64,000 bases of DNA from Brooklawnia cerclae (lineage in GTDB: Bacteria > Actinomycetota > Actinomycetes > Propionibacteriales > Propionibacteriaceae): contig NZ_JAAMOZ010000001.1 of assembly GCF_011758645.1 (NCBI RefSeq), positions 496,001 to 560,000 of the forward strand, read 5' to 3'. Each line of letters starts with the position of its first letter. Positions within the stretch are counted from its first letter, which is position 1. The notes below the pieces were generated by a model. It was not told the DNA's origin. It did no database searches and worked only from the letters and a program-made list of their open reading frames with translations. Both the position numbers and the translations under genes were made by a program. Shown one piece after another: positions 32,261 through 41,902 of this stretch.

Positions 32261-32788
32261 GTGTCCGAGACCCAGACCGACGAGACTGTCGTCGATACCC
32301 AGACCACCCCGTTCGTCGACGAGCAGAACCGCGAGATCGCCTACCGATCCGATTCCGCGGGTGCCACGCAGGTCGCCTCGACCTCGCGTCCGGCGGTCGT
32401 CGCCCCCGGCGTCGGCACCGGCCGCCGCAAGGAGGCCATCGCCCGCGTCCGGCTGGTGCCCGGCACCGGCAAGTGGTCGATCAACGGCCGCACCCTGGAG
32501 GAGTACTTCCCCAACAAGGTGCACCAGCAGTCGATCAACGAGCCCTTCGTGACCGCGGCCGTCGTCGACTCCTATGACGTCATCGCCCGCATCGTCGGCG
32601 GCGGTGTCACCGGCCAGGCCGGTGCGCTGAGGCTCGGCATCGCTCGTGCTCTCAACGCCATCGACACCGAGGCGAGCCGCCCGTCGCTGAAGAAGGCGGG
32701 TCTGCTGACCCGTGACGCTCGCGTCAAGGAGCGCAAGAAGGCCGGTCTCAAGAAGGCCCGCAAGGCTCCGCAGTACTCGAAGCGCTGA
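32261..32788 (+). CDS. rpsI: 30S ribosomal protein S9
   Basis: S9 reaches the P-site tRNA with its C-terminal tail. The product is 175 residues from the GTG at 32261, which follows GAGGAAG. A GTG at 32231 overlapping rplM would add ten residues. An acidic, Thr-rich N-terminal extension of about 45 residues precedes the core [17 protein letters not shown]. The tail ends [12 protein letters not shown]. Such N-terminal extensions are usual in actinobacteria. Confidence 0.95.
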   Translation: MSETQTDETVVDTQTTPFVDEQNREIAYRSDSAGATQVASTSRPAVVAPGVGTGRRKEAIARVRLVPGTGKWSINGRTLEEYFPNKVHQQSINEPFVTAAVVDSYDVIARIVGGGVTGQAGALRLGIARALNAIDTEASRPSLKKAGLLTRDARVKERKKAGLKKARKAPQYSKR

Positions 32789-32816
32789 CTCCCAGCGCTG
32801 TCCAGTAGACAGCAGC

Positions 32817-32848
32817 GACGCCCGTTCCCGCTCGTGGGAGCGGGCGTC
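32817..32848 (+). terminator. terminator between rpsI and the HNH gene
   Basis: A 13-bp stem with one G-U pair: GACGCCCGTTCCC (32817-32829), loop gctcgt, GGGAGCGGGCGTC (32836-32848). It lies between convergent genes and can serve both strands. Confidence 0.8.
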
Positions 32849-32867
32849 GTCCGTTGTGGGACGAGCG

Positions 32868-34151
32868 CTACTCGAGTGGCGTGTCCTCAAGGCGATGGGT
32901 TCCGGTGGGATCGACGCGGTAACGGTAGCCGAGGGGGCTCGCCCAGTCGAAGACGCCCGGAGTGGGCTGACGCAGCTGCCAGCCGGCATGGGTCTTCGCG
33001 CGGTGTACGGTGCGCGTGAGCGGGCCGAGGTTACCGGGCCTGGTCTGGCCGGGCGGCCCGGCGAAGCAGTAGGGGATCGTGTGATCGAGGTCGCAGCCGC
33101 GTGCGGCCCGCGACGAGCCGGGGAATACCTCGACCGGGTTGCGCAGGACGACTGCCTCGCGGATGCGGTGGGGGATCTCGTACGAATCGGCCGGTGCCAT
33201 ACCGGCAAGGTCGATGACGGGCTGGATCTGGATGCGGTGGGTGGCCAGCACGTCCCTGAGGAGCCCGACGGGGATCGCGCCGAGGGTCTCCTCGCGGGCG
33301 ATGCCCTGGCCCGAGGCGAGAGCCTGCGGAGTGGTGTGGACGTAGACCTTCGCACGGGGGAGCAGCTTGTCTACGTCGGGGTCGTCGCCGTGCAGCAGAG
33401 CGAGGGCCCGGGCGGGGAAGGCAAGGAGTCCGAGGGCCCTGGCGCGTCGTTGGTCGAGTGGCGAGGTGTCGCCGCGGTCGGCGTAGGCCGCGGCGATGCG
33501 GTCGACGGTGTCGTCGAGGTAGCGGGCGTCGGCGGCGTCGATACGCGCCCAGACCTCGTTGGTGAGGTCTGGATCGCACGGTCCGATCCAGACGCGGCGC
33601 CGGTCTTTCGCGGCCGCGATCTGTTGGGCGGCGAGTTGTGGTGCGGCGATCGAGCACAAACCGTCGACGAGCTTGTGGAGCCGTGCTTGCGTCCAGCCAC
33701 CGATGGGACGGTCGGCCAGTTGCCGATCGACCCACGCGGCCTCGTGCGCTGTGAGTTCGCTGCACCAGCGGGTGAGCTGACGGGCTGTCCAGGCGGGAAC
33801 GTCCAGGGTCTGTGCTTGTCGCCACACGGTGGGGAAACGGTGGCGCAGGGTGTGAGCGTCGGCCAGCAGGGCCTGGCAGGCTCTTGCCGAGGTGCTCAGC
33901 CTGGCCGCGACCTCGAGATGGGCGTACCGAGGGATGGGCGGCACCCCGTCGTCGGTGCTGTCGATGGGGGCCTCGTCGGCGGGCATGGTGTCGGCGAACA
34001 CCTGGCACAACTCGGCTGCGGCCGCGAGCCGGTCGGCCTCGGCCTGCCGTACCGCGCGATCGGCGGCCGCGAGGTGTTCCACTGCAGCCCGGCGGCGCTC
34101 GCACATGGGGCTGCGGTCGTCCGGCACCCATTCACCCAACCAATCGAACAT
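32868..34151 (-). CDS. DUF222 domain HNH endonuclease (13E12 type)
   Basis: A 427-residue protein of the actinobacterial DUF222/HNH (13E12 repeat) family. A long helical, Ala/Arg-rich N-terminal domain (about 20-300) is followed by an HNH nuclease site: CDLDHTIPY, then GNLGPLTRTVHRAKTHAGW. These proteins occur in many copies in some genomes and are often associated with mobility, but no terminal repeats were found here. A TAGAAT box ends 7 bases before the ATG at 34151, so it is probably leaderless. It separates rpsI from glmM, which are close neighbours in many actinobacteria. Confidence 0.9.
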   Translation of the reverse strand: MFDWLGEWVPDDRSPMCERRRAAVEHLAAADRAVRQAEADRLAAAAELCQVFADTMPADEAPIDSTDDGVPPIPRYAHLEVAARLSTSARACQALLADAHTLRHRFPTVWRQAQTLDVPAWTARQLTRWCSELTAHEAAWVDRQLADRPIGGWTQARLHKLVDGLCSIAAPQLAAQQIAAAKDRRRVWIGPCDPDLTNEVWARIDAADARYLDDTVDRIAAAYADRGDTSPLDQRRARALGLLAFPARALALLHGDDPDVDKLLPRAKVYVHTTPQALASGQGIAREETLGAIPVGLLRDVLATHRIQIQPVIDLAGMAPADSYEIPHRIREAVVLRNPVEVFPGSSRAARGCDLDHTIPYCFAGPPGQTRPGNLGPLTRTVHRAKTHAGWQLRQPTPGVFDWASPLGYRYRVDPTGTHRLEDTPLE

Positions 34152-34158
34152 GTGTACG

Positions 34159-34164
34159 ATTCTA
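34159..34164 (-). promoter_or_regulatory. -10 box of the HNH gene, leaderless type
   Basis: TAGAAT on the minus strand, seven bases before the ATG at 34151. The divergent glmM box lies about 120 bp away in the same 148-bp gap. Confidence 0.5.
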
Positions 34165-34285
34165 GAGGTCGGCTGTGACACTTCGGGCCGGAAGTCGCGA
34201 CCTGTGGGAAACATTGATCGCGGCTTCGTGTCCGCCGGAGCGATCGGGCCGCATCGCCCCGATCGCAGTGCTCCGGAGCTGACGC

Positions 34286-34291
34286 TAGGCT
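34286..34291 (+). promoter_or_regulatory. -10 box of glmM, leaderless type
   Basis: TAGGCT ends 8 bases before the glmM ATG. The bases between (ctgtgccc) contain no ribosome binding site. Confidence 0.55.
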
Positions 34292-34299
34292 CTGTGCCC

Positions 34300-35652
34300 A
34301 TGGCACGACTCTTCGGAACCGACGGCGTGCGTGGCGTCGCCAATGACGACTTGACCGCTGAACTCGCGATGGAGCTGGCGGTGGCCGCTGCCCACGTGCT
34401 GGGCGAAGCCGGCGCGTTCGATGACAGACGACCGTTCGCACTCGTCGGCCGCGACACCCGCATCTCGGGCGAGTTCCTCGAAGCCGCGGTGGACGCGGGG
34501 CTCGCGAGCGCCGGTGTGGACGTCGTCGATGTCGGTGTCGTCCCCACCCCTGGTCTGGCCCATCTCGTCAACGCACAGGGCGCCGACCTCGGAGTCATGC
34601 TGTCGGCTTCCCACAACCCGATGCCCGACAACGGCATCAAGTTCTTCCAGCGTGGTGGGGTCAAGCTGGACGACGACATCGAGGACGCCATCGAGCAGCG
34701 CCTGAACGAACCGTGGCGTCACCCGACGGGCGCCGCGGTGGGCCGTATCTCCAGGGACGACGGCACCTTGCTGCACCGCTACATCGACTATCTGGTGGCC
34801 AGTCTTGAGGGGGTCCGTCTCGACGGGCTGAAGATCGTCGTCGACGCCGCGAACGGAGCGGCATCCCTCACCGCCGTCCCCGCCTTCGAGGCCAGCGGCG
34901 CCACTGTGATCGGGACGAACGACACTCCCAACGGGCTCAACATCAACGACAACTGCGGGTCGACCCACATCGAGGGGTTGCAGACGGCCGTGGTCGCACA
35001 CGGAGCCGATCTGGGGATCGGCCTCGACGGTGACGCCGATCGATGTCTGGCGGTCGATGCGTCCGGGGAGATCGTCGACGGTGATCAGATCATGGCGATC
35101 CTCGCCCTGTATCTGCAGTCACAGGGCAGGTTGCACAGCAACACGCTGGTCGCGACGATCATGAGCAACCTCGGGCTGATCAACGCGATGAAACACCACG
35201 GCATCAAGGTCGACCAGACGCGCGTCGGCGACCGCTACGTGCTGGAGGCGATGGCCGAGAACGGCTTCAGCCTCGGGGGGGAGCAGTCGGGACACGTCAT
35301 CATCAGCGAGTACGCCAACACCGGCGACGGGGTGCTCACGGGTCTGCATCTCGCTGGCTGCATGGCGTCGTCCGGACGGTCGATAGCCGACCTCGCGTCC
35401 GTGATGACGACCCTGCCCCAGGTGATGATCAACGTTCCCGACGTCGACAAGATGCGCGCCGGCATCGATCCCGAGATCACCCAGGCGGTCACGGCGGCCA
35501 ACCGCGAGCTCGGCGAGGGCGGACGAGTCGTCCTGCGCCCGTCGGGAACCGAGCCCCTCGTGCGGGTGATGGTGGAGGCCGTGACGCAGGAAAAGGCGCA
35601 GCACGTCGCCGAGGAACTCGCGGCGATCGTCGCCAGGCGTCTGGCCCGCTGA
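34300..35652 (+). CDS. glmM: phosphoglucosamine mutase
   Basis: The enzyme converts glucosamine-6-phosphate to glucosamine-1-phosphate on the route to UDP-GlcNAc and peptidoglycan. The product is 450 residues. It begins ARLFGTDGVRGVANDDLT. The phosphorylated Ser is S104 in LSASHNPMPDNG. The metal loop is GLDGDADR, and the phosphate loop RPSGTEPLVRVMVE is near the end. The start follows a TANNNT box with no binding site. glmS, which makes its substrate, lies 1.1 kb downstream beyond coaA. Confidence 0.97.
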   Translation: MARLFGTDGVRGVANDDLTAELAMELAVAAAHVLGEAGAFDDRRPFALVGRDTRISGEFLEAAVDAGLASAGVDVVDVGVVPTPGLAHLVNAQGADLGVMLSASHNPMPDNGIKFFQRGGVKLDDDIEDAIEQRLNEPWRHPTGAAVGRISRDDGTLLHRYIDYLVASLEGVRLDGLKIVVDAANGAASLTAVPAFEASGATVIGTNDTPNGLNINDNCGSTHIEGLQTAVVAHGADLGIGLDGDADRCLAVDASGEIVDGDQIMAILALYLQSQGRLHSNTLVATIMSNLGLINAMKHHGIKVDQTRVGDRYVLEAMAENGFSLGGEQSGHVIISEYANTGDGVLTGLHLAGCMASSGRSIADLASVMTTLPQVMINVPDVDKMRAGIDPEITQAVTAANRELGEGGRVVLRPSGTEPLVRVMVEAVTQEKAQHVAEELAAIVARRLAR

Positions 35653-35668
35653 GGTCTGCGGCGGCGGG

Positions 35669-36601
35669 TCAGATCTTGCGGATCTGCACGCTGTGGATGA
35701 CGTGGTTCGCGCACTTGCGCAGGATCACGGTGGCCCGGTCCTTCGTGGGCTCGATGTTGTGCACGAGGTTCGGGGCGTTGATGGTGTCCCACACGTGCCC
35801 GCCGGCCTCGACGGCCTCGTCGTCGGTCATACGTGCGTATGCGCGGAAGTAGCTGTCGGGGTCGCGGAACGCGGTGTCGCGCAGGGCGAGGAAACGCGTG
35901 ATGAACCAGTCGCGGATGGCTGCGGCATCGGCGTCCACGTACACGGAGAAGTCGAAGAAGTCGCTGACCGCGAGCCCCGCGCCCCCCGGACGGGCCACGT
36001 GGGCAGGCTGCAGCACGTTGAGGCCCTCGACGATGAGGATGTCGGGCCTCTCGATGGTCAGCAGCTTGTCGGGGACGATGTCGTAGATGACGTGAGAGTA
36101 CGTCGGTGCGGTGACGGTCGCGGCACCGGACTTGACCGCGACGACGAAGTCGAGGAGAGCCCGCCGGTCGTAGCTCTCGGGGAAGCCCTTCTTGTCGAGG
36201 ATGCCACGTTCGATCAGGACGGCGTTGGGATACAGGAACCCGTCGGTGGTGATGAGTTCGACCTTCGGGTTGCCCGGGGTGCGGCGGAGGAGCTCTTGCA
36301 GCAGGCGGGCCGTGGTGGACTTGCCGACCGCGACCGAGCCCGCCACGCCGATCACGAAAGGGGTGGGGCTCGGGGAGATGTGGAGGAAGTCGTTCGACTC
36401 GGCGTACAGCTGGTCGTGGTGCATCCGATGGAGGTGGATGAGCTGAGTCAACGGCAGGTAGACCTCGGCGACGTCGCGCTCGTCGGTGGGATCGCCAAGG
36501 CCGCGTAGCCGATTGACCGTTGTGCTGTCGAGGCGGATGTGCCCGTCCCGCGCCAGGTCTGCCCAGTCCTGCCTGGCCAGAGTTACCCAGGGGCTGCTCA
36601 C
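35669..36601 (-). CDS. coaA: pantothenate kinase, type I
   Basis: The first and controlling enzyme of coenzyme A synthesis, phosphorylating pantothenate. The product is 310 residues. The P-loop is GVAGSVAVGKSTTARLL. TTDGFLYPN and VEGLNVLQ are family motifs, and the C-terminus reads VILRKCANHVIHSVQIRKI-like. The GTG at 36601 follows GGAAGGAG. Upstream open frame to 36721 has no binding site. It is convergent with glmM (16-bp gap) and divergent from glmS. Confidence 0.95.
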   Translation of the reverse strand: MSSPWVTLARQDWADLARDGHIRLDSTTVNRLRGLGDPTDERDVAEVYLPLTQLIHLHRMHHDQLYAESNDFLHISPSPTPFVIGVAGSVAVGKSTTARLLQELLRRTPGNPKVELITTDGFLYPNAVLIERGILDKKGFPESYDRRALLDFVVAVKSGAATVTAPTYSHVIYDIVPDKLLTIERPDILIVEGLNVLQPAHVARPGGAGLAVSDFFDFSVYVDADAAAIRDWFITRFLALRDTAFRDPDSYFRAYARMTDDEAVEAGGHVWDTINAPNLVHNIEPTKDRATVILRKCANHVIHSVQIRKI

Positions 36602-36642
36602 AGCCGGTCTCCTTCCCCCGTTTTCCCCCGTTCGCTCGCCAT

Positions 36643-36648
36643 AGCCTA
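36643..36648 (-). promoter_or_regulatory. -10 box of coaA
   Basis: TAGGCT on the minus strand, giving a leader of about 35 bases that ends in GGAAGGAG before the coaA GTG. No clear -35 box is seen. Confidence 0.45.
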
Positions 36649-36759
36649 GCGGGGAGTCACATGCGGTCCCAATGCGGTTGCCGGGCAGGTGACCAGTCGC
36701 CCAAGCTACGCTGGCTCGCACGTGCGCGGCGCGGTTCGGAAGACATCGTGAGGCATGGA

Positions 36760-36765
36760 TAGGGT
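36760..36765 (+). promoter_or_regulatory. -10 box of glmS
   Basis: TAGGGT ends 6 bases before the glmS ATG; the intervening gggagc resembles a binding site but is almost touching the start. The RNA would be leaderless or nearly so. No glmS ribozyme is present. Confidence 0.5.
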
Positions 36766-36771
36766 GGGAGC

Positions 36772-38616
36772 ATGTGCGGAATCATCGGATACGTCGGGCC
36801 GCAGGACGCGCAGCAGGTCATCATCGACGGCCTGCGGCGCATGGAATACCGCGGTTACGACTCCGCCGGCATCGCCGTCGTGGCGGGCGGACGGCTCTCG
36901 ACCGCCAAGAAGGCCGGCAAGCTGACGAACCTCGAGGCGGTGCTCGCCTCGGCGCCGCTGCCCGCGTCCAACCAGGGGATCGGACACACCCGCTGGGCCA
37001 CCCACGGCGCTCCCACGGACGTGAACGCCCATCCGCATGTGTCGAACGACGGCCGCGTGGCCCTCGTCCACAACGGGATCATCGAGAACTTCGCCGAGTT
37101 GCGCGCCGAACTCGAGGCGGAGGGCACCACCTTCGTCAGTGAGACCGACACCGAGGTTGCGGCGCACCTGCTCGCCCGCGAACTGCGGTCGGTGCCCCTG
37201 CTCGAAGCGATGTGCGCGCTGGCCAACCGGCTCCGGGGCGCCTTCACCCTCGTGGCGGTGGACGCCCAGGATCCCGAGCACGTGGTGGCCGCCCGTCGCA
37301 ATTCGCCGCTGGTGGTCGGGGTCGGCAACGGCGAGAACTTCCTCGCCTCCGACGTGCTGGCGTTCATCGCGCACACCCGCGACGTGATCGAGCTCGGCCA
37401 GGACGAGGCGGTGCTCATCAGCCGCGACGAGATCACCGTGGTGAACTTCGACGGCACCCCCGCGCACACCCGCCGCTATCACGTCGACTGGGACACCTCG
37501 GCCGCTGAGAAGGGCGGCTTCGACTGGTTCATGCGCAAGGAGATCTTCGAGCAGCCCCAGGCGATCGCCGACACCCTGCTCGGCCGGTACAACAACCGCG
37601 GGGAACTCGTCCTCGACGAGATGCGCTCGATCTCGCAGGAGGATCTGCGCCGCGTCAACAAGATCGTCATCGTGGCCTGTGGCACCGCCTACTACGCCGG
37701 GATGGTCGCCAAGTACGCGATCGAGCACTGGACGAGGGTGCCCTGCGAGGTCGAGGTGGCCTCGGAGTTCCGCTACCGCGACCCCATCATCGACCCGCTC
37801 ACCCTGTGCGTGACGATCAGTCAGTCGGGCGAGACGGCCGACACACTCATGGCCATCCGGCATGCGCGGGTGCAGGGCGCCAAGGTGATCGCGATCTGCA
37901 ACACCAACGGCGCCACCATCCCGCGGGAGTCCGACGCGGTCATCTACACCCACGCCGGTCCGGAGATCGGTGTGGCCTCGACGAAGGGCTTCCTCACACA
38001 GGTGGCCGCCTGTTACCTCCTGGGGCTGTACCTCGCGCAGGTGCGGGGCATGAAGTACGCGGACGAGATCCGTGCGGTCACCGACGAGCTGGGACGCACC
38101 CCGCAGATGATCCAGCAGCTGCTCGACAACGCCCAGCAGGTCTACGACCTCGCGCGCGACCTGTCGTCGATCAACGACTTCATCTTCCTCGGCCGCCACG
38201 TCGGCTACCCGGTGGCGCTCGAGGGCGCGCTCAAGCTCAAGGAGATCGCCTACCAGCACGCGGAGGGCTTCGCGGCCGGTGAACTCAAGCACGGGCCGAT
38301 CGCGATCATCGAGCCCGGCATGCCGGTGTTCGTCATCGTCCCCCCGCAGGGGCGTGATCAGCTGCACGACAAGGTCGTCAGCAACATCCAGGAGGTTCGG
38401 GCGCGCGGTGCTCGGACGATCGTCCTCGTCGAGGAGGACGATGCGGACGTGGAGGCCTACTCGAACGTGATCATCCGGCTTCCACGGGTGTCGACGCTGT
38501 TGCAGCCGCTCGTGGCGGCCGTGCCGCTGCAGCTGTTCGCCTGTGAACTGGCCACCCTGCTGGGTCACGACGTCGACCAGCCGAGGAACCTGGCGAAGTC
38601 CGTCACGGTGGAGTGA
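36772..38616 (+). CDS. glmS: glutamine-fructose-6-phosphate aminotransferase
   Basis: The enzyme makes glucosamine-6-phosphate from fructose-6-phosphate and glutamine, the entry to amino-sugar synthesis. The product is 614 residues. The N-terminal glutaminase domain starts with catalytic C2 in CGIIGYVG and has [11 protein letters not shown] and HTRWATHG. Two SIS domains follow ([17 protein letters not shown]), and the C-terminus ends [10 protein letters not shown]. It is the first gene of glmS-acpS-nnr. Confidence 0.98.
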   Translation: MCGIIGYVGPQDAQQVIIDGLRRMEYRGYDSAGIAVVAGGRLSTAKKAGKLTNLEAVLASAPLPASNQGIGHTRWATHGAPTDVNAHPHVSNDGRVALVHNGIIENFAELRAELEAEGTTFVSETDTEVAAHLLARELRSVPLLEAMCALANRLRGAFTLVAVDAQDPEHVVAARRNSPLVVGVGNGENFLASDVLAFIAHTRDVIELGQDEAVLISRDEITVVNFDGTPAHTRRYHVDWDTSAAEKGGFDWFMRKEIFEQPQAIADTLLGRYNNRGELVLDEMRSISQEDLRRVNKIVIVACGTAYYAGMVAKYAIEHWTRVPCEVEVASEFRYRDPIIDPLTLCVTISQSGETADTLMAIRHARVQGAKVIAICNTNGATIPRESDAVIYTHAGPEIGVASTKGFLTQVAACYLLGLYLAQVRGMKYADEIRAVTDELGRTPQMIQQLLDNAQQVYDLARDLSSINDFIFLGRHVGYPVALEGALKLKEIAYQHAEGFAAGELKHGPIAIIEPGMPVFVIVPPQGRDQLHDKVVSNIQEVRARGARTIVLVEEDDADVEAYSNVIIRLPRVSTLLQPLVAAVPLQLFACELATLLGHDVDQPRNLAKSVTVE

Positions 38617-38620
38617 GGCG

Positions 38621-38995
38621 ATGATCGTCGGGATCGGCGTCGACATCTGCCAGGTCGACCGGGTCGAGGCGATGTTGCGCCGGCGCCCCGGCATGCTCGG
38701 GCGCTTGTTCACCGATCAGGAGGCCCATCGCCCCGACGGCACACTGCGGACCCCCGCGTCCCTGGCCGCGAGGTTCGCGGCAAAAGAGGCCCTTGCCAAG
38801 GCACTGGGCTCCCCGGGCGGTATGGTCTGGGTGGACGCCGAGGTTCACTCCGGACCGGACGGGCGGCCGGTGTTCGAGACGAGGGGCACCGTTGCCGCGC
38901 TGATGGAGCGGCTGGGGGTCCGTCGGATCCAGCTCTCGCTGAGCCACGAGGCCGGCATGGCGGCGGCCTTCGTCGTATGTGAAGGGGAATCATGA
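38621..38995 (+). CDS. acpS: holo-[acyl-carrier-protein] synthase
   Basis: The enzyme transfers 4'-phosphopantetheine from CoA to acyl carrier protein. The product is 124 residues. The Mg-binding [12 protein letters not shown] near the start and [13 protein letters not shown] are the two diagnostic motifs. It starts 4 bases after glmS; its stop overlaps nnr (ATGA). Placement near coaA makes metabolic sense because it consumes CoA. Confidence 0.96.
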   Translation: MIVGIGVDICQVDRVEAMLRRRPGMLGRLFTDQEAHRPDGTLRTPASLAARFAAKEALAKALGSPGGMVWVDAEVHSGPDGRPVFETRGTVAALMERLGVRRIQLSLSHEAGMAAAFVVCEGES

Positions 38996-40428
38996 TCGGG
39001 GTGCACAGCGCTCAGGTGATCCGCGAGGCGGAAGACAGGTTCTTCGAGGAGAACCCTGGCGCCGACCTCATGCAGATCGCGGCCCGGGCGGTCAGCGACC
39101 GGGCGCGCGAGATGGCCCCGACAGGGGTGACTCTGGTCGTCGTCGGGCCTGGGAACAACGGCGGTGATGGGCTGTTCGCAGCTCGCAACCTCGCCGCGGC
39201 AGGGCGTCCCGCGGTGGCCTGGCTGGTGACCGGCCAGGCGCATCCGCAGGCCGTCATCGCCGCCCGTCAGGTGGGCGTCAAGTTCGTCGACTCGAGCACG
39301 GCGATGCACATGCTGCCCGACGTGATGCTCGTCATCGACGCCGTACTCGGCATCGGCGGGCGGCCCGGGTTGTTCCCCGTCGTCGAACGGTTCGCGACGG
39401 CCTGTGACGACCTGTGTATCCCGGTGCTGTCGGTCGACGTGCCCTCCGGCCTGTCGACCGACGAGGTGACCCCCACCGCGACCTCCTTCCGTGCCGCGCA
39501 CACCGTCACGTTCGCCGCGCCCAAGCTGTGTCATGTCGGCGAGCCCGCGGCCGAGCGTTGCGGGTCGGTCGAAGTGATCGACGTCGGCCTGTCGTTGCCC
39601 GAGCCCGATGTGCGACGGTTGGACGAGGTCGACATCGCCCGCTGGTGGCCCTGGCCGACCGCCGTCGACGACAAGTACTCACGCGGGGTGCTGGGCATCG
39701 ACACCGGCTCCGAGCGTTATCCGGGTGCCGCCGTGCTCTCGACGACCGGCGCACTGAACGCGGGCACGGGGATGATCCGTTTCGTGGGGCCGGAGCGTGC
39801 GGCGAACCTGATCCTCGACGCCATGCCCTCGGTGACGATCGGTCCCGGCCGCGTCGAGGCCTGGCTCATGGGCTGCGGCTGGGGCAAGCAGGATCGCGAC
39901 GCCCATGCCGCGCGCCTCCAGGCGGCTCTCGAATCAGGGCTGCCCGCGGTGGTCGACGCGGACGCCCTCGAGCACCTGCCCAAGACCGTGCCGGACGGCT
40001 GGCTGCTGACGCCGCACGCAGGCGAGCTGGCCGCGATGCTCGGCGTCCACCGGCGCGTCGTCGAGGTCGATCCGATCCGACACGCACGGCAGGCGGCGGC
40101 GCGGTGGAACACGGCCGTTCTGCTCAAGGGGGCCACCCAGTACGTGGTGGAACCGTCCGGACGGGTGACGATCGCGGTTCCCGGGCCGGCATGGACGGCG
40201 CAGGCCGGATCGGGTGACGTCCTCGCGGGGATCTGCGGGATGCTGCTCGCGGCCGGGCTTCCCGCCTGGCAGGCGGGGGCACTGGGCGCCTCGGTGCAGG
40301 CCATGGCAGCGGCACACAAGCCTGGGCCGTTCCCTCCGGCCGTCATCGCACGCACACTGCCCGAAGTGCTCGGTGGGCTGTGGACGACCCTGCGGAGCCG
40401 GGCGTTCGTGCTTCCGGTGGAGCAGTAG
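38992..40428 (+). CDS. nnr: bifunctional NAD(P)H-hydrate epimerase/dehydratase
   Basis: The protein repairs damaged NAD(P)H hydrates. The product is 478 residues with two fused domains. The N-terminal epimerase (about 1-210) has [12 protein letters not shown] and [17 protein letters not shown]. The C-terminal ADP-dependent dehydratase (about 220-470) has [23 protein letters not shown] and the [12 protein letters not shown] loop. It overlaps acpS by 4 bases, as is common in bacteria. Only 3 bases separate its stop from that of the convergent mannosyltransferase. Confidence 0.96.
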   Translation: MIGVHSAQVIREAEDRFFEENPGADLMQIAARAVSDRAREMAPTGVTLVVVGPGNNGGDGLFAARNLAAAGRPAVAWLVTGQAHPQAVIAARQVGVKFVDSSTAMHMLPDVMLVIDAVLGIGGRPGLFPVVERFATACDDLCIPVLSVDVPSGLSTDEVTPTATSFRAAHTVTFAAPKLCHVGEPAAERCGSVEVIDVGLSLPEPDVRRLDEVDIARWWPWPTAVDDKYSRGVLGIDTGSERYPGAAVLSTTGALNAGTGMIRFVGPERAANLILDAMPSVTIGPGRVEAWLMGCGWGKQDRDAHAARLQAALESGLPAVVDADALEHLPKTVPDGWLLTPHAGELAAMLGVHRRVVEVDPIRHARQAAARWNTAVLLKGATQYVVEPSGRVTIAVPGPAWTAQAGSGDVLAGICGMLLAAGLPAWQAGALGASVQAMAAAHKPGPFPPAVIARTLPEVLGGLWTTLRSRAFVLPVEQ

Positions 40429-40431
40429 GAA

Positions 40432-41568
40432 TCAGGCGATGCGGGCGCCGACACTGGCGCCCAACTCGATGGCCGTCTCGTAGTGACCGATCAGCTCGTC
40501 GCAGAGCTTCGGCCACGTGCGGTCCTCGACGCGAACCCTGGCCGTGTGCCCGAACGCGGCCCGCTTGTACCCGTCGCCGACCAGATCGACCACGTACTGC
40601 CGCATCATCGACAGGTCGCCGGGGGTGTACAGCCAGCCGTTGTGTGACGGTGCGACGAGGTCTATCGGGCCACCCCGGCGCGGGGCGATCGTCGGCAGCC
40701 CGCAGGCCTGCGCCTCCTGGATCGCCTGGCCGAAGGTCTCCAACTCACCGGGGTGGACGAACAGGTCGACGCTCGCCAGGTGCCGGGGCAGATCGTCCCC
40801 GCGCCGCATGCCGACGAAGATCGCGTGGGGCAGTTGGCCCTCGACCTCGGCGCGAGCGGGGCCGTCCCCGATGATCACCATGCGGGTGCCCGGGATGTTG
40901 CTGAGCACCGCCAGGTCTCCCACCTGCTTCTCGGATCCCAGACGGCCCATGTAGCCGATGACGACCTCGCCGTTCGGCGCCCAGGAGTCGTGCAGCGCCT
41001 GGTCACGCTTCGACGGGCTGAACCGCTCGACGTCGACCCCGCGTCCCCACACCCCGACGCGCGAGAATCCCTGCTCGATGAGCTGGTCACGCGTGTAGCT
41101 CGACGGGGCGAGATTGATCGTGGCCATGTTGTGGAGCTTGCGCAGGTGGTGCCAGACGAGTGGTTCGGCGGCGGCGTAGCCGTACTGGACCGCGTACTGG
41201 GGCACCTCCGTCTGGTAGAGCGCGACGCTCGGCAGCCCGAGCTCGGCGGCCGCGAGGATTCCCTTGGAACCGAGCACCACGGGTGCCGCAAGATGCACGA
41301 CGTCGGGCCCGAACTCTGCCAGGTGCTTCTCCACCTGGGCGGTCAGTGTCGCCGACAGGCGCATGTCGGGATACCAGGGCAGGGTGACCGAGGCCGTCGG
41401 GACGATGGGGAAGCCCGCGTAGGTCTCGGGCAGGCCACCCGGATGGTTGGGGGCGATGACCATGGCCTCGTTGCCGGTGCGCCGCAGGTGCTCGAGCACT
41501 CGGAGGACCGAGTTGGTGACCCCGTTGACCGAAGGCAGGAATGATTCCGTCACAAATGCAACGCGCAC
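40432..41568 (-). CDS. GT4 mannosyltransferase, MgtA/PimB-like
   Basis: A 378-residue GT-B glycosyltransferase resembling the GDP-mannose-dependent alpha-mannosyltransferase MgtA of corynebacteria and mycobacteria, which works on lipomannan or glycolipid precursors. The N-terminus RVAFVTESFLPSVNGVTNSV is typical. The C-terminal domain has IGYMGRLGSEKQV and the EX7E motif in HPGELETFGQAIQEAQACGL. The GTG start lies 6 bases after a TAGCAT box. Acceptor is inferred from similarity only. Confidence 0.85.
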   Translation of the reverse strand: MRVAFVTESFLPSVNGVTNSVLRVLEHLRRTGNEAMVIAPNHPGGLPETYAGFPIVPTASVTLPWYPDMRLSATLTAQVEKHLAEFGPDVVHLAAPVVLGSKGILAAAELGLPSVALYQTEVPQYAVQYGYAAAEPLVWHHLRKLHNMATINLAPSSYTRDQLIEQGFSRVGVWGRGVDVERFSPSKRDQALHDSWAPNGEVVIGYMGRLGSEKQVGDLAVLSNIPGTRMVIIGDGPARAEVEGQLPHAIFVGMRRGDDLPRHLASVDLFVHPGELETFGQAIQEAQACGLPTIAPRRGGPIDLVAPSHNGWLYTPGDLSMMRQYVVDLVGDGYKRAAFGHTARVRVEDRTWPKLCDELIGHYETAIELGASVGARIA

Positions 41569-41574
41569 AGCCCC

Positions 41575-41580
41575 ATGCTA
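41575..41580 (-). promoter_or_regulatory. -10 box of the MgtA-like gene, leaderless type
   Basis: TAGCAT on the minus strand, six bases before the GTG at 41568, with no ribosome binding site. Confidence 0.5.
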
Positions 41581-41888
41581 CGACCCCCGCGCGGACGAGG
41601 AGCTTTCCGCAAACGGGTCAGACGGGGAACGATGGGTGAACTTCTGGGAAAGTGACCCATTCACGCGAACCTGTAGGACGAGGCCCGTCTTGGGGCGATC
41701 CGCCCCCATCGCCTCGGCACCGGCATTGTGGTGCCTCTCGGGGTCACGAACCCCATGGCCGTGCCATCGCCGATTCGGACGACAAGGCGATCATCGCCCC
41801 GCCTCGCCAGGCCCGCTCGTCGCGCCCCGCACACGGTCCGAGGAAGGGACATCGGCACACACGATTGGGACGCCACGTTACACCGGCG
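41581..41888. other. non-coding gap between divergent promoters
   Basis: About 300 bp with no convincing gene. Small inverted repeats are present (for example ggggcgat and atcgcccc separated by about 100 bp), and an in-frame open stretch upstream of the GNAT-TsaE gene lacks any start signal. No known RNA element was recognised. Confidence 0.4.
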
Positions 41889-41894
41889 TAAACT
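41889..41894 (+). promoter_or_regulatory. -10 box of the tsaE operon, leaderless type
   Basis: TAAACT ends 8 bases before the GTG at 41903; the bases between (cggctgcc) contain no binding site. Confidence 0.55.
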
Positions 41895-41902
41895 CGGCTG
41901 CC

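Noticed and set aside
36600-36771. glmS ribozyme or riboswitch
   Set aside because: The glmS ATG follows a -10 box by 6 bases, leaving no leader; the ribozyme is a Firmicutes feature and no matching fold was seen.
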